A DNA stretch of 64,000 nucleotides from Pseudomonas benzenivorans (GCF_900100495.1 NZ_FNCT01000004.1:248001-312000); one strand, 5' to 3'; numbered from the stretch's first letter, positions 55,433 to 64,000 are shown. Numbers and translations: made by a program. The notes: a model not told the origin generated them from the letters alone.

Positions 55433-56229
55433 CGCGGAATCTGTATGGTCACGGGCGCCGCCGCTGGCGAGGCGGGCAAGGGTTGCAACTGCTCGTTGGC
55501 GTACAACGCATCCAGCGCGCCGGTGCTGATCGCCTCGGGCGGCAGGTCGAAGACGATGCGCCCTTCGCGCAGGCCGATGATCCGCGGGAAGTGCGCCAGG
55601 GCCAGCTCCACCGCGTGCAGGCTGGCCAGCAGGGTGATGCCGCGGGCCGCGGCTTCCTGGTTGAGGACGCTCAGGGTATGGCCGGCGAGGACCGGGTCCA
55701 TGGCCGAGACCGGCTCGTCGGCGAGGATCAATTCCGCCGCCTGATAGAGCACGCGGGCGATGCCGACCCGTTGCAACTGGCCGCCGGAGAGCTGGTCGCA
55801 GCGCTCGAAGAGTTTCTCCGCCAGGTCCAGGCGGCTCAGGGTCGCCTGGGCGCCGTGCATATCCAGCGGGTGCAGCAGGTTGAGCAGGCTCTTGCCAAGC
55901 GACCATTGGCCGAGCTTGCCGGCCAGTACCGCGGTGACCACGCGCTGGCGCGGCGGCAGGGGCGGCGCCTGATGGATCAGGCCGATCCGCGCGCGCAGCT
56001 GCTGGCGCTGGCGTGCGCCGAGTTGCCAGGGCTGCTGGCCGAGCAGGTCGAGTTGGCCGGCGCTCGGGCGCAGGCTGGTGGCGAGCAGGCGCAGCAGGCT
56101 GGTCTTGCCGGCACCGGAGGGGCCGATGATGGCAACCCGCTCGCCGGGCCGAACCCGCAGGTCGATAGCGCTGAGCGCCACCTGGCCGTTGGCGTGGATC
56201 AAGCCCACGCCGTTCAGGCTGATGCTCAC
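55426..56229 (-). CDS. phnC: Phosphonate-type ABC transporter ATP-binding protein PhnC
   Basis: A 267-residue ATPase with Walker [11 protein letters not shown], signature [10 protein letters not shown] and Walker [15 protein letters not shown]. The GTG at 56229 is the start: it overlaps the phnD stop by four bases (GTGA) and gives [16 protein letters not shown]; no ATG is near. The C-terminus is extended by an Ala/Pro-rich tail ([17 protein letters not shown]). Confidence 0.88.
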   Translation of the reverse strand: MSISLNGVGLIHANGQVALSAIDLRVRPGERVAIIGPSGAGKTSLLRLLATSLRPSAGQLDLLGQQPWQLGARQRQQLRARIGLIHQAPPLPPRQRVVTAVLAGKLGQWSLGKSLLNLLHPLDMHGAQATLSRLDLAEKLFERCDQLSGGQLQRVGIARVLYQAAELILADEPVSAMDPVLAGHTLSVLNQEAAARGITLLASLHAVELALAHFPRIIGLREGRIVFDLPPEAISTGALDALYANEQLQPLPASPAAAPVTIQIPRC

Positions 56230-57077
56230 TTCAACAGGCCGGCCGCGCGAGCTGCTTCCTCGATGCCTTGGTAGTTCTCCGCCTTGGTTGCGATGAAGCG
56301 GCTGGCGGCTTGCAGGTCGAGGATCGCCTTGTGCTCGGGGTTGCCCGGGTCGAGGGCGAGGAAGGCGGCTTGGATCTTGTCGCGCAGGGCCGCATCGAGG
56401 CTGCCGCGCACCGTCCAGTTGTAATCGAAGTAGGGTGGGGTGGTGGCGATCACCTTGACCTTGTCGGTGTCGACCTTGCCGGCGGCAACCAGCTTGTCCC
56501 AGACAGAGGCGTTGAGCACGCCGCCGTCGGCCTTGCCGGCCTGCACCCAGGCGGCGGTGGCGTCGTGGGCGCCGGAGTAGGCGATGCGGCTGAAGAACTC
56601 CTCCGGCTTGATCCCGTCTTGCAGCATGAAGTAGCGCGGCATCAGGCTGCCGGAGGTGGACGACACCGAGCCGAAGGCGAAGGTCTTGCCCTTCAGGTCC
56701 TGCAGCGACTGCACGGCCGGGTCGGCGCTGATGATCTTGCTGGTGAACTTCTCGTCTTCGGCGCGCTGCACCAGGGGCACGGCATTGCCGGTTTTCAGGC
56801 GGGTCTGGACGAAGGTGAAGCCGCCCAGCCAGGCCAGGTCGATACGGTCGGCGGCGATCGCTTCGACCACCGCGGCGTAGTCGGCGACCGGGACGAACTC
56901 GACCGGCATGCCCAGTTGTTGTTCGAGGTAGGCGCCGAGCGGCTTGAATTTGCGCAGCAGTTCGGTGGGCGCTTCGTCCGGGATGGCCGAGACCTTGAGG
57001 ACCTCGGCGGCGTCGGCGAATACGGCGGAAAAACACAGGGCAAAGCCGGCGGCCAGCGCCAGGGTACGCTTAAACAT
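56226..57077 (-). CDS. phnD: PhnD-family periplasmic binding protein
   Basis: A 283-residue binding-protein precursor with signal peptide ([20 protein letters not shown], cleavage after ADA near residue 23). The mature part ([39 protein letters not shown]) is of the PhnD type. The wording [19 protein letters not shown] is what I recall for the subfamily named putative selenate ABC transporter binding protein, so the ligand could be selenate, another oxyanion, phosphite or a phosphonate. No C-P lyase or selenium genes are nearby. GGAG precedes the ATG at 57077. Confidence 0.8.
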   Translation of the reverse strand: MFKRTLALAAGFALCFSAVFADAAEVLKVSAIPDEAPTELLRKFKPLGAYLEQQLGMPVEFVPVADYAAVVEAIAADRIDLAWLGGFTFVQTRLKTGNAVPLVQRAEDEKFTSKIISADPAVQSLQDLKGKTFAFGSVSSTSGSLMPRYFMLQDGIKPEEFFSRIAYSGAHDATAAWVQAGKADGGVLNASVWDKLVAAGKVDTDKVKVIATTPPYFDYNWTVRGSLDAALRDKIQAAFLALDPGNPEHKAILDLQAASRFIATKAENYQGIEEAARAAGLLK

Positions 57078-57203
57078 GGGAGTTCTCCGGTTCAATAGCG
57101 GGGAAAGCCGGCGGATTATAGAGAGATGACGGGTTTTCCGCAGCTTTCATTAACTGACCCAGCGGTTAAGATGCTGCTTTGCCGAGCCTTATGGAGTTGC
57201 CGC

Positions 57204-58094
57204 ATGACCGCCTCGCTGCCTTCAATCGCCTTCGCCGGTATCGGCCTGATGGGCCTGCCGATGAGCCGCCGACTGCTCGCCGCCGGCTACCCGCTGACGG
57301 TGTGGAACCGTTCGCCGGACAAGTGTCTGGCGCTGTTGGAGCAGGGCGCGCTACGGGCGCAGACCCCGGCCGAGCTGTGCGCCGAGGCCGGCATCGTGAT
57401 GCTCTGCCTGGCCAACACCGAGGTGGTGCGCGAGGTGGTGTTCGGTCCCGGCGGCATCGTCGAGGGCGCCAGGCCGGGGCAGCTGCTGGTGGACTTTTCC
57501 AGCCTGGAGCCGGCGGCGACCCGCGCGATGGCCGCCGAACTGGAGGCGCGCAGCGGCATGCGCTGGGTCGATGCGCCGGTATCCGGCGGCACCCCCGGCG
57601 CCGAGGCCGGCAGCCTGGCGATCATGGCCGGCGGGCGCGAGGAGGATGTCGAGCGCGCGCGGCCGATCCTCGCCCACCTGGGCCAGCGCCTGACGCGCAT
57701 GGGCGAGGTCGGCGCCGGCCAGGTGACCAAGGTGTGCAACCAGATGATCGTCGCCTGCAACGCCCTGGTGATTGCCGAAGTGGTGGCCTTGGCGGAGAAG
57801 GCTGGAGTCGATGCCAGCCTGATCGCAGCGGCCCTGGCCGGCGGTTTCGCCGACTCCAGGCCGCTGCAGATCCTTGCCCCGCAAATGGCGGCGAGTGCGT
57901 TCGAGCCGATCAAGTGGCACGTGCGCACCCTGCTCAAGGACCTGGACACCGCCGTCAAGCTGTCGCGCGAGGTCGGTTCGGCCACGCCGGTCAGCGGCCT
58001 GGCCGCGCAGCTGATGCGCCTGCACGGCAGCCAGGGCAACCTGCAGCGCGATCCGGCGACGCTGGTGCAGCTGTATCGGGAGACAGACGCATGA
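57204..58094 (+). CDS. NAD(P)-dependent beta-hydroxyacid dehydrogenase (3-hydroxyisobutyrate dehydrogenase family)
   Basis: A 296-residue oxidoreductase with the N-terminal Rossmann loop AGIGLMGLPMSRRL, the substrate-binding VDAPVSGGTPGAEAG and the catalytic lysine region VGAGQVTKVCNQM. Together with the overlapping isomerase-like gene it could be tartronate semialdehyde reductase (GlxR) of glyoxylate/glycerate metabolism or a threonate-type dehydrogenase (LtnD) of tetronate catabolism; glyoxylate carboligase and tetronate kinase genes are not in the window. The start at 57204 (MTASLPSIAFAGIG) was preferred to an ATG at 57126. Confidence 0.82.
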   Translation: MTASLPSIAFAGIGLMGLPMSRRLLAAGYPLTVWNRSPDKCLALLEQGALRAQTPAELCAEAGIVMLCLANTEVVREVVFGPGGIVEGARPGQLLVDFSSLEPAATRAMAAELEARSGMRWVDAPVSGGTPGAEAGSLAIMAGGREEDVERARPILAHLGQRLTRMGEVGAGQVTKVCNQMIVACNALVIAEVVALAEKAGVDASLIAAALAGGFADSRPLQILAPQMAASAFEPIKWHVRTLLKDLDTAVKLSREVGSATPVSGLAAQLMRLHGSQGNLQRDPATLVQLYRETDA

Positions 58095-58876
58095 AGATCG
58101 CCGCCAACCTGTCCCTGCTATTTACCGAGCTGCCCTTGCGCGACCGCGTGGTGGCGGCCGCGGCGGCCGGCTTCGATGGGGTGGAAATCCAGTTTCCCTA
58201 CGAGCTGCCGGCGATCCGCCTGAAGGAGGCGCTGGAGGCGGCCGGCATGCCGCTGGTATTGATCAACCTGCCAGCCGGGGATCTGATGAGCGGCGGCGCT
58301 GGCCTGGCCGCGGTGCCGGCACGCCGGGGCGAGTTCGACGCCGCCTTGCAGGAAGCCCTGACCTACGCCGCGATGGTCCGCCCGATCTGCGTCAATGTAT
58401 TGCCGGGGCGTCTGGCCGAGGGGCTGAGCCGCGAACAGGCACTGGCGACCCTGGCCGCCAATCTGCGCCGGGCCGCCGAAGCCTTCGAGCTGCTGGGCAT
58501 TCGCGTGCTGGTGGAGGCGATCAATCCGCTGGATATGCCGGGTTTCCTGATCAATACCGCCGAGCAACTGGACGCCTTGCTGCGCGCGGTCGATCACCCC
58601 AACTGCCTGGCCCAGTACGACCTCTATCACCTGGCCCGCCAGGGCCTGGACCTGCTCGCCGGCATCCAGCGGCTGGCCGGTCGCATTGGCCATGTGCAGT
58701 TCGCCGACTGTCCCGGGCGCGGCGAGCCGGGTAGCGGCCAGCTGGCCTTCGCCCCGCTGTTGGCGGCGCTGCGCGACAGCGGCTATCGGGGCTGGCTGGG
58801 CGCCGAGTACCGTCCCGGCCGGGGCGATACCCGGGCAGGCTTGGGCTGGTTGGCCGAGTGGCGCCGGTTCGTTTGA
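58091..58876 (+). CDS. hyi: Hydroxypyruvate isomerase-like sugar isomerase
   Basis: A 261-residue TIM-barrel protein of the Hyi/OtnI family. It starts MKIAANLSLLFTELPLRDRV and has the metal-binding residues in LVEAINPLDMPGF, YDLYHLARQG, GHVQFADCPGRGEPGSG and GAEYRP. It interconverts tartronate semialdehyde and hydroxypyruvate, or 2-oxotetronate isomers in OtnI. It overlaps the dehydrogenase by four bases, so the two enzymes probably act in one pathway. The gene ends at 58876 without a clear terminator. Confidence 0.82.
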   Translation: MKIAANLSLLFTELPLRDRVVAAAAAGFDGVEIQFPYELPAIRLKEALEAAGMPLVLINLPAGDLMSGGAGLAAVPARRGEFDAALQEALTYAAMVRPICVNVLPGRLAEGLSREQALATLAANLRRAAEAFELLGIRVLVEAINPLDMPGFLINTAEQLDALLRAVDHPNCLAQYDLYHLARQGLDLLAGIQRLAGRIGHVQFADCPGRGEPGSGQLAFAPLLAALRDSGYRGWLGAEYRPGRGDTRAGLGWLAEWRRFV

Positions 58877-58891
58877 CGAGCATGCCCGCCG

Positions 58892-58935
58892 CCCTCATCC
58901 GGCGCTTCGCGCCACTTTCTCCCGGAGGGAGAAGG
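58892..58935. repeat. REP-like palindromic unit
   Basis: CCCTCATCCGGCGCTTCGCG and CACTTTCTCCCGGAGGGAGA form two small dyads (GGCGCTTCGCGCC; TCTCCCGGAGGGAGA). This is a common scattered bacterial repeat type, placed between the isomerase gene and the cyclase gene. Confidence 0.6.
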
Positions 58936-58977
58936 ACGCAAGGAGGTCGTCGCTGCGCGACTTCCACGTGAAGAGGG

Positions 58978-60717
58978 CTACACCAGCGGCTGGATGTGGC
59001 AGGGGGTGAACTGTTCGACCCGGTTGCGCCCCAGCTTCTTGGCGCGGTAGAGCATGAGGTCGGCGCAATGCAGCCATTCGCCCAGGCCTTGCCCGGGCTG
59101 CCACTGCGCCACGCCGAAGCTGGCGGTGACGCTGATCTGCTCGACCAGCGGCTCAGCGGCGAGCAGGGCGCGGAATTTTTCCGCCATCACGCAACCCTGG
59201 GCGAGGTCGGTGTGCGGCATGAGAATGATGAACTCCTCTCCGCCCCAGCGGCACAGGCTGTCGGATTCGCGCAGATGGGCCTTGACCTTCTGCGCCAAGC
59301 CACTGAGCACGCAATCGCCCACGTCGTGGCCATACTGGTCATTGATCGACTTGAAACGGTCGATGTCGAGGAACGCCAGGGTCAGCGGAAAGCCATAGCG
59401 CTCGGCGCGTTTGATCTCCTGATGCGCCGCTTCCTCGAGCTTCAAGCGCGACCACTGCCCGGTCAGGCGGTCGGTATTGGCCAGGCGTTCCAGTTGCAGG
59501 TTGCTGCTGAGCAGTTCCTGCTCCGCTTGACGGCGGCGTTCGATCTCCCGGCGCAGGCGCCGGGTCAGGTGGGCGAAGCGCAGGGCCACGCTGCCGACCA
59601 GCAGCAGGGCCAATAGGGTGCCCGTCAGCACGCGATAGAGCAGGCTGTGGTCGGTAACGGGCGGGCCGCTGTAGATGAACCCCTGGAGGTCGGCCGGTCC
59701 ATCGGCCATGCCCAGTTCGACATAGTTCTGGGCAATCGTCTGCCAGCGCCCGGGGTTCATGTGCCCGAGTTGCACCAGTTCGGGCATGATCAGCTTCTTC
59801 AGCGCCTCGGCCTCGAAGCGCAGGTGCTCCAGGCTCTTGTCCGGGGCATAGCGGCGGTGGATCAGCTGCACGCTCTCCTCGAGGTTATCCAGGGCGTACT
59901 GCCAGCCGCGGAGACTGGCCTGGACAAACGCCTCGACCTGTTCCGGGCGTTGTTGCACCAGGGCTTCGCGGGTGGTCAGCACATCGTTGTAGAAGTTGAC
60001 GCCGTATTCGCGCGGGTTGATCAGCCGGTAGGCGACCTTCTGCTGCTGCAGCCAGAACGGTTCGTTGGAGATGTAACCGTCGTAGGCATCGGTGTTGCCG
60101 TCGATCAGGTCTTGCGGATTGAAGCTGGTCTGCAGCACCTGCAGGCGCTGGAGGTCGAGACCTTCGCGGGCCAGGGTGATGCGCAGCTCGGCGCTTTCCG
60201 GCGCAGGCATCAGCATCACCCGTTTGCCGGCCAGGTCGTGGGGGGTATAGATGTCCGAGTCGGCGCGGACGATCCACACGCTCGGCGAGCTCTGCAGGAT
60301 CGCCGCCAGCGCCACCACGGGTTTGCCGGCCATGCGCGCGATGACCAGGCCGCTGTTGGCAATGGCGAAGTCGACTTCGCCGGCGAGCATGGCCTCCAGG
60401 GGCTTCGGCGCCCCCGGTCCGCCCTGGAGGATCTGCACATCCAGCCCGGCTTGCCGATAGAAGCCTTTTTCCAGGGCCATGTAATACCCGGCGAACTGGA
60501 ACTGGTGCAGCCAACGCAGTTGCAGGCGCAGCTTTTCCGCCGTCGCGGCATCGACCAGGCAGAACAGCTGCGCCACGAGCAGGCCGAAGCCGAGCCACAG
60601 CGAACGTTTGGCCGGGTTAAGGGCGGGGAGCTGGCGACCTGCTGCGGACTCGCTGTTCAGGAGCCCGATAGGAATGTGGACGGTGATTGCCTGAGGGGCG
60701 CTGGGCATGCGTTTCAA
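58978..60717 (-). CDS. Diguanylate cyclase with periplasmic NMT1/THI5-like binding domain
   Basis: A 579-residue inner membrane protein. After a first helix (about residues 39-58) comes a periplasmic binding-protein domain of the NMT1/THI5 type (LRLQLRWLHQFQFAGYYMAL, residues 63 to about 350), then a second helix (about 365-387), a short coiled linker and a GGDEF domain. The active site is GGEEF (492-496) and an I-site RESD is five residues upstream, so it should make c-di-GMP with feedback inhibition. The binding domain may sense a pyrimidine-like or sulfonate-like ligand; this is inference. It overlaps the MHYT-GGDEF-EAL gene by four bases. Confidence 0.9.
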   Translation of the reverse strand: MKRMPSAPQAITVHIPIGLLNSESAAGRQLPALNPAKRSLWLGFGLLVAQLFCLVDAATAEKLRLQLRWLHQFQFAGYYMALEKGFYRQAGLDVQILQGGPGAPKPLEAMLAGEVDFAIANSGLVIARMAGKPVVALAAILQSSPSVWIVRADSDIYTPHDLAGKRVMLMPAPESAELRITLAREGLDLQRLQVLQTSFNPQDLIDGNTDAYDGYISNEPFWLQQQKVAYRLINPREYGVNFYNDVLTTREALVQQRPEQVEAFVQASLRGWQYALDNLEESVQLIHRRYAPDKSLEHLRFEAEALKKLIMPELVQLGHMNPGRWQTIAQNYVELGMADGPADLQGFIYSGPPVTDHSLLYRVLTGTLLALLLVGSVALRFAHLTRRLRREIERRRQAEQELLSSNLQLERLANTDRLTGQWSRLKLEEAAHQEIKRAERYGFPLTLAFLDIDRFKSINDQYGHDVGDCVLSGLAQKVKAHLRESDSLCRWGGEEFIILMPHTDLAQGCVMAEKFRALLAAEPLVEQISVTASFGVAQWQPGQGLGEWLHCADLMLYRAKKLGRNRVEQFTPCHIQPLV

Positions 60718-62912
60718 CTGAGCCTCGAAAGCAGTGACGAGGCCTCGGCCGGTTGCCGGTAGCGCTGCAGGAACGCCTGCAATTGCTGTAGCGGCAGTGG
60801 CCGGCTGAGTAGATAACCTTGCGCGAAGTCGCAGCCGTGCTCACGCAGGAGCGCCAGTTGCTGAGACGACTCCACGCCTTCGGCGACGACCTTGAGATGC
60901 AGGGTATGTGCCATGGCAATGATCGCCTGGATGATCTCCATGTCGGTCTGCGAGGCGGGAACGTCCTGGATGAACGAGCGGTCGATCTTCAGCGTGTCGA
61001 GCGGTAGGCGCTTGAGGTAGGCGAGTGACGAGTAGCCGGTGCCGAAATCGTCGATGGACAGGCTGACCCCCAGCGCACGGATTTTCTGCAGCAGGCCGAC
61101 GGCCCGGTTGATGTTGCCCATCAAGGCGTTCTCGGTGACCTCCAGTTCCAGGCGCTGCGGCGGCACGTCGAAACTGCACAGGGCATCGCGCACCTCCTGG
61201 ACCAGCTCTTCGCGGCCCAGGTTGAGCGCCGAGCAATTCACCGCGACCTTCAGTTGCGGGTAGCCACTGTCGCCCAGCAAGCTCAGGTCGTGACAGGCGC
61301 GGCGTAGCACCCAGGCATCGAACTCGGCGACAAAGCCGTTGGCCTCGGCGATGCCGATGAAGCGATCCGGGGTCAGCAGGCCGTGCTCCGGGTGCTGCCA
61401 GCGCACCAGGGCCTCCAGCTTGCTCAGCTCGCCGCTGTGCAAATCGAGAATCGGTTGGTAATAGAGCTGCAGACCGCGATCGTGCTGCAGTGCATTACGC
61501 AGTTCCTCCTCGAGTTGCAGTTCGAAACTGGCCTTGGTCTTCAGCTGGGGGTTGAAAAAGTGCAGGGTGTTGCGCCCGCTGCCCTTGGCCTGGTAGAGCG
61601 CCAGATCGGCATGCTTGAGCAGCTCGTCACAGGTCTGGCCATCTTCGGGGAACAGGCTGATACCGATGCTGATCGTCATCACCATGCAGCGCCCGGACAG
61701 GCTGAACGGCTCCTTCAGGCACTGCATCATGCGCTGCGCCAACGGCCGCGCTTCGTCGCAGGTGCGCAAACTGGCGAGCACGCAGAACTCGTCTCCGCCG
61801 AAACGGGCGATCACATCGTGATCGCGCAAGGCCCCGCGGATCCGCTCGGCGACCACCTTGAGCAGTTCGTCCCCGGCATCGTGGCCGAGGCTGTCGTTGA
61901 TCCGCTTGAAGTGGTCGAGGTCGAGGAACATGATCGCCAGCGGCTGCTGTTGCCGCGAGTGTTCCAGCAGCTTCTCGGCGAAGGCCTGATTCAAGCCCCG
62001 GCGGTTGAGCAGGTTGGTCAGGGCGTCGAAGTGCGCGACCTGCTGCAGCGAGGCGTGCGCCTGGTCAAGCTGATCGACCAGGGTCTTGACCCGCAGCAGG
62101 TCGCGCTCCTTGCTCGCCAGCTTCTTGTCGGCCCAGGCGGCCCCGAGGCAGGCGGTGATGCTGAACAGCGCAATGCCGGCGACGGCCAGCGCCAGTTGCG
62201 CGCTGTTATCGGCTTCCTGCAAGTGCAGGACGGTGCCGACGGGCACCACCAGCTTCAGCGCCCACATCGCGGTGAAATGCATGGAGGCAATGGCCAGCCC
62301 CATCACCAGGCCGGCGCAGAGTTTCAAGACCTGGCGCGTCGTGCCGCCGCCCTGGCGAAAGTACAAGCCCAGCAGCAGGGCGCCGAGGCTGGCGCCGATG
62401 GCCAGCACAATGGAGAGGGCGAAGAGTCCCGGTTGGTAGTAGAGGTTGGCGTCGCTGCGCAAGGCGGCCATGCCGCTGTAATGCATGGCCGCGATACCCA
62501 GGCCGATGCTGGTGGCGGCGAACAGGTACTGCCCGGCGTGCAAGCGCCTGCTGCCGAGGGTGTTCATCGCCAACAGGGCCGCGATGAATGCGATCAGCAG
62601 CGAGGCCACGGTCAACGGCAGGTCGTAGCGGATGGCGATCGGGGCCTGGAACGCCAGCATGGCGATGAAGTGCAGCGACCAGATTCCGCCGGCCAGGCAC
62701 CAGGCGCCGACCCAGCACCATAGGCGGCTGGAGCTGGCGCGCGTGCTGTGATGGATGCGCTCGGCGATGTCGAGGGTAGCGAAACTGGCGACGCAGGCGA
62801 CCCCGTAGGCGAGCAGAACCAGCCAGAGGTCATGCGTGCAGTCGAGGATCACCTGCCCGGTGTTGGGCAACTCATCGGTAAAGCGCAGACCCAACCAATC
62901 CATAGCGCACAC
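60714..62912 (-). CDS. MHYT-GGDEF-EAL c-di-GMP enzyme (MucR/YkoW-like)
   Basis: A 732-residue membrane protein. Seven helices (residues 28-260) form an MHYT sensor with three repeats of the motif: SLHFIAML (79-86), AAMHYSGMAA (141-150) and SMHFTAMWAL (210-219), thought to bind copper and sense a gas. The GGDEF domain (about 290-455) has an intact GGDEF (372-376) and I-site RDHD (363-366); the EAL domain (about 465-720) has EALVRW (500-505) and DDFGTGYSS (621-629), so both synthesis and breakdown are possible. P. aeruginosa MucR has this architecture and stimulates alginate. It is the first gene of a two-gene operon. Confidence 0.92.
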   Translation of the reverse strand: MCAMDWLGLRFTDELPNTGQVILDCTHDLWLVLLAYGVACVASFATLDIAERIHHSTRASSSRLWCWVGAWCLAGGIWSLHFIAMLAFQAPIAIRYDLPLTVASLLIAFIAALLAMNTLGSRRLHAGQYLFAATSIGLGIAAMHYSGMAALRSDANLYYQPGLFALSIVLAIGASLGALLLGLYFRQGGGTTRQVLKLCAGLVMGLAIASMHFTAMWALKLVVPVGTVLHLQEADNSAQLALAVAGIALFSITACLGAAWADKKLASKERDLLRVKTLVDQLDQAHASLQQVAHFDALTNLLNRRGLNQAFAEKLLEHSRQQQPLAIMFLDLDHFKRINDSLGHDAGDELLKVVAERIRGALRDHDVIARFGGDEFCVLASLRTCDEARPLAQRMMQCLKEPFSLSGRCMVMTISIGISLFPEDGQTCDELLKHADLALYQAKGSGRNTLHFFNPQLKTKASFELQLEEELRNALQHDRGLQLYYQPILDLHSGELSKLEALVRWQHPEHGLLTPDRFIGIAEANGFVAEFDAWVLRRACHDLSLLGDSGYPQLKVAVNCSALNLGREELVQEVRDALCSFDVPPQRLELEVTENALMGNINRAVGLLQKIRALGVSLSIDDFGTGYSSLAYLKRLPLDTLKIDRSFIQDVPASQTDMEIIQAIIAMAHTLHLKVVAEGVESSQQLALLREHGCDFAQGYLLSRPLPLQQLQAFLQRYRQPAEASSLLSRLS

Positions 62913-63339
62913 ACTCCTTACCGGCAGCCTGCCTGATGGCCGACCGCCAGGCCGCTGAGCAACGATACCGCGCGAAGGCTAGGGCGCACCCGTTCTCGAA
63001 CATGCTCCCGGGATCCCCGCATCCGTAGGAGGGGAAGGGACAACGCGACGACGCGCAGTTTGCGACGTCGTAGGGCCGAGCGCAGGCGTGCTGCAACCGC
63101 CTGCCGGGGCGTAGCAATATGGCATCAGTATAGTGAGCGTGTTTGCACGGCAAGCGACGTTGCCTGAATGCCAACAACTATTTTGCGATTTTGGTTATTT
63201 CCAATTGTTCTAGATAACCGCTGGAGAGCCGCTCGACTCTCCAGACAGATGGCCACTGAATAGGGCAGCCAGCCGTCTCGGTTACTGAAAAAACGCCCAG
63301 TCCCAGACCTTCGCGCTACCGACTCCTGGGCCTCGAGCC
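62913..63339. other. 427-bp gap upstream of the c-di-GMP operon
   Basis: No gene is credible here. It should carry the promoter of the leftward MHYT gene (an AT-rich part is at 63165-63215) and the 3' end of opgH. An 8-bp perfect dyad, CTGGAGAG/CTCTCCAG, is at 63221-63244. Confidence 0.5.
63288..63331 (-). terminator. Candidate terminator of opgH
   Basis: On the minus strand GCCCAG and CTGGGC, enlarged by neighbouring GAC/GTC matches, pair across a loop of about 25 bases and are followed by CG and six T. It lies right after the opgH stop. Confidence 0.5.
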
Positions 63340-64000
63340 TTATCCGGCAAGCGAGGCGGCCAATGTCGGCCGAGGCATTTCCACTTCGGCTTGCGGCACA
63401 CCGGCTGACGATTCCTTCGACTGGTGGTAGGCGCGGCGCCAGAGCGGGTGCTGTTCCGCCTGCTGCCAGAGCTGCGAGTGCAGGCGGGCCAAGACGACGG
63501 GATCACTCAACAAGGCCAGCTTGCAACGTCCATCCAGGTTCGTCGGGCCACTGCGTAGCGCCTGCTCCAGCAAGCGCTGGCGGGCGCTTTCGATGAGCGC
63601 CGAATCGCCATGCCGGGCGGTGGCCATGGCGCACGCCAGCGCATTGGGGAATGGTCTCAACACGGCCTCGAGAAAACCCTGCTCCAGGGCGTTGTCACGA
63701 TTGCGCTGGGCATAGGCGTAGGTGGATATCAGCTCCTGCGGCGGGCTCGATTCCTCGGGAATCAGGAACAGCTTGCCTTGGCGGGTGCGGATGCCGAGGC
63801 TCAACCGGCTGGAGATCACCGAGAGCGGAATCGACAGCATCAGCGACGCCAGGATCGGCGCCAGCCACCACAGGAAGTTCGCGTCGAGCCAGGCGACGCC
63901 GGCGGTCCAGATGATGCCCAGCAGGGTTTGCCAGCCATGCCGGCGCATGCCGTCACCCCAGGTGGTCATGCCGTCGTCGCGTTGTGGCGATTTCCACTGC
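63340..64000 (-). CDS. opgH: Osmoregulated periplasmic glucan glucosyltransferase OpgH, C-terminal part
   Basis: The C-terminal 220 residues of the inner membrane glucosyltransferase that makes the linear backbone of osmoregulated periplasmic glucans (also called MdoH). The frame is open to the right edge (QWKSPQRDDGMTTWGDGMRR), so the first Met seen is internal. Two membrane helices (about LGIIWTAGVAWLDANFLWWL and LASLMLSIPLSVISSRLSLG) are followed by the cytoplasmic tail ending in PTLAASLAG. The glycosyltransferase domain is outside the window. Confidence 0.93.
   Translation of the reverse strand, partial: QWKSPQRDDGMTTWGDGMRRHGWQTLLGIIWTAGVAWLDANFLWWLAPILASLMLSIPLSVISSRLSLGIRTRQGKLFLIPEESSPPQELISTYAYAQRNRDNALEQGFLEAVLRPFPNALACAMATARHGDSALIESARQRLLEQALRSGPTNLDGRCKLALLSDPVVLARLHSQLWQQAEQHPLWRRAYHQSKESSAGVPQAEVEMPRPTLAASLAG

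Noticed and set aside
63221..63244. CTGGAGAG/CTCTCCAG dyad as the opgH terminator
   Set aside because: No T-run follows on the minus strand; the hairpin at 63288-63331 with six T is the better candidate.

Overview
This window is a stretch of gamma-proteobacterial chromosome, almost certainly from a Pseudomonas species. The evidence is the high GC content with strong third-position GC bias, the near-full-length match of most proteins to families I know from Pseudomonas, and gene orders that I recall from P. aeruginosa: fabZ-lpxA-lpxB-rnhB-dnaE-accA-tilS-pyrG-kdsA-eno-ftsB-ispD, adhC-estD-ispF-truD-surE-pcm-nlpD-rpoS-rsmZ-fdxA-mutS-pncC-recA-recX, and fpr next to finR. The species cannot be fixed from the sequence alone. 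No prophage, CRISPR array, tRNA, rRNA or insertion-sequence transposase is visible.

Layout. Positions 1-14.3 kb hold core housekeeping genes on the + strand: lipid A and Kdo synthesis (fabZ, lpxA, lpxB, kdsA), replication (rnhB, dnaE), fatty acid entry (accA), tRNA-Ile lysidine synthesis (tilS), CTP synthesis (pyrG), enolase, and the divisome/isoprenoid pair ftsB-ispD. Positions 14.3-17.5 kb hold a LysR regulator divergent from the glutathione-dependent formaldehyde detoxification genes adhC and estD; estD sits between REP-like inverted repeats. Positions 17.6-24.4 kb hold ispF-truD-surE-pcm-(DUF368)-nlpD-rpoS, then the small RNA RsmZ with its GacA box, then ferredoxin fdxA. Positions 24.5-29.4 kb are DNA repair: mutS, pncC, recA with a clear LexA box, and recX.

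Positions 29.4-38.5 kb are less well understood: a LOG-family protein, a metallo-beta-lactamase/beta-CASP protein divergent from an unusual phosphoketolase-like enzyme with a small ribbon-helix-helix-like gene, a secreted QSregVF-type protein, a DTW-domain tRNA modification enzyme, an EamA exporter, the response regulator ErdR, and diacylglycerol kinase. Positions 38.5-46.6 kb hold finR/fpr, a PAS-GAF-GGDEF diguanylate cyclase, TrmO, a Cys/Met-rich DUF1326-DUF2182 pair, rhlG, a DUF1456 protein and a pseudouridine-synthase-like protein that appears to lack the catalytic aspartate.

Positions 46.6-47.6 kb are non-coding and consist of a large composite inverted repeat. Positions 47.6-52.5 kb are the complete branched-chain amino acid ABC transporter operon (livK-H-M-G-F, braCDEFG in Pseudomonas). 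Then come two small DUF proteins, a PhnCDE-type ABC transporter operon with two permeases, a divergent dehydrogenase/isomerase pair for small sugar acids, two overlapping c-di-GMP enzymes (MHYT-GGDEF-EAL and a periplasmic-binding-domain GGDEF), and finally the C-terminal end of the osmoregulated glucan synthase opgH, which runs off the right edge.

The most interesting items for follow-up are the divergent phosphoketolase locus, the DUF1326-DUF2182 pair, the pseudouridine-synthase-like protein without its aspartate, the MITE-like 190-bp element flanked by 9-bp direct repeats downstream of DUF2182 (with a relative right behind eno), and the RsmZ locus. All homology statements are from reading the translated sequence and from memory; no database was searched.
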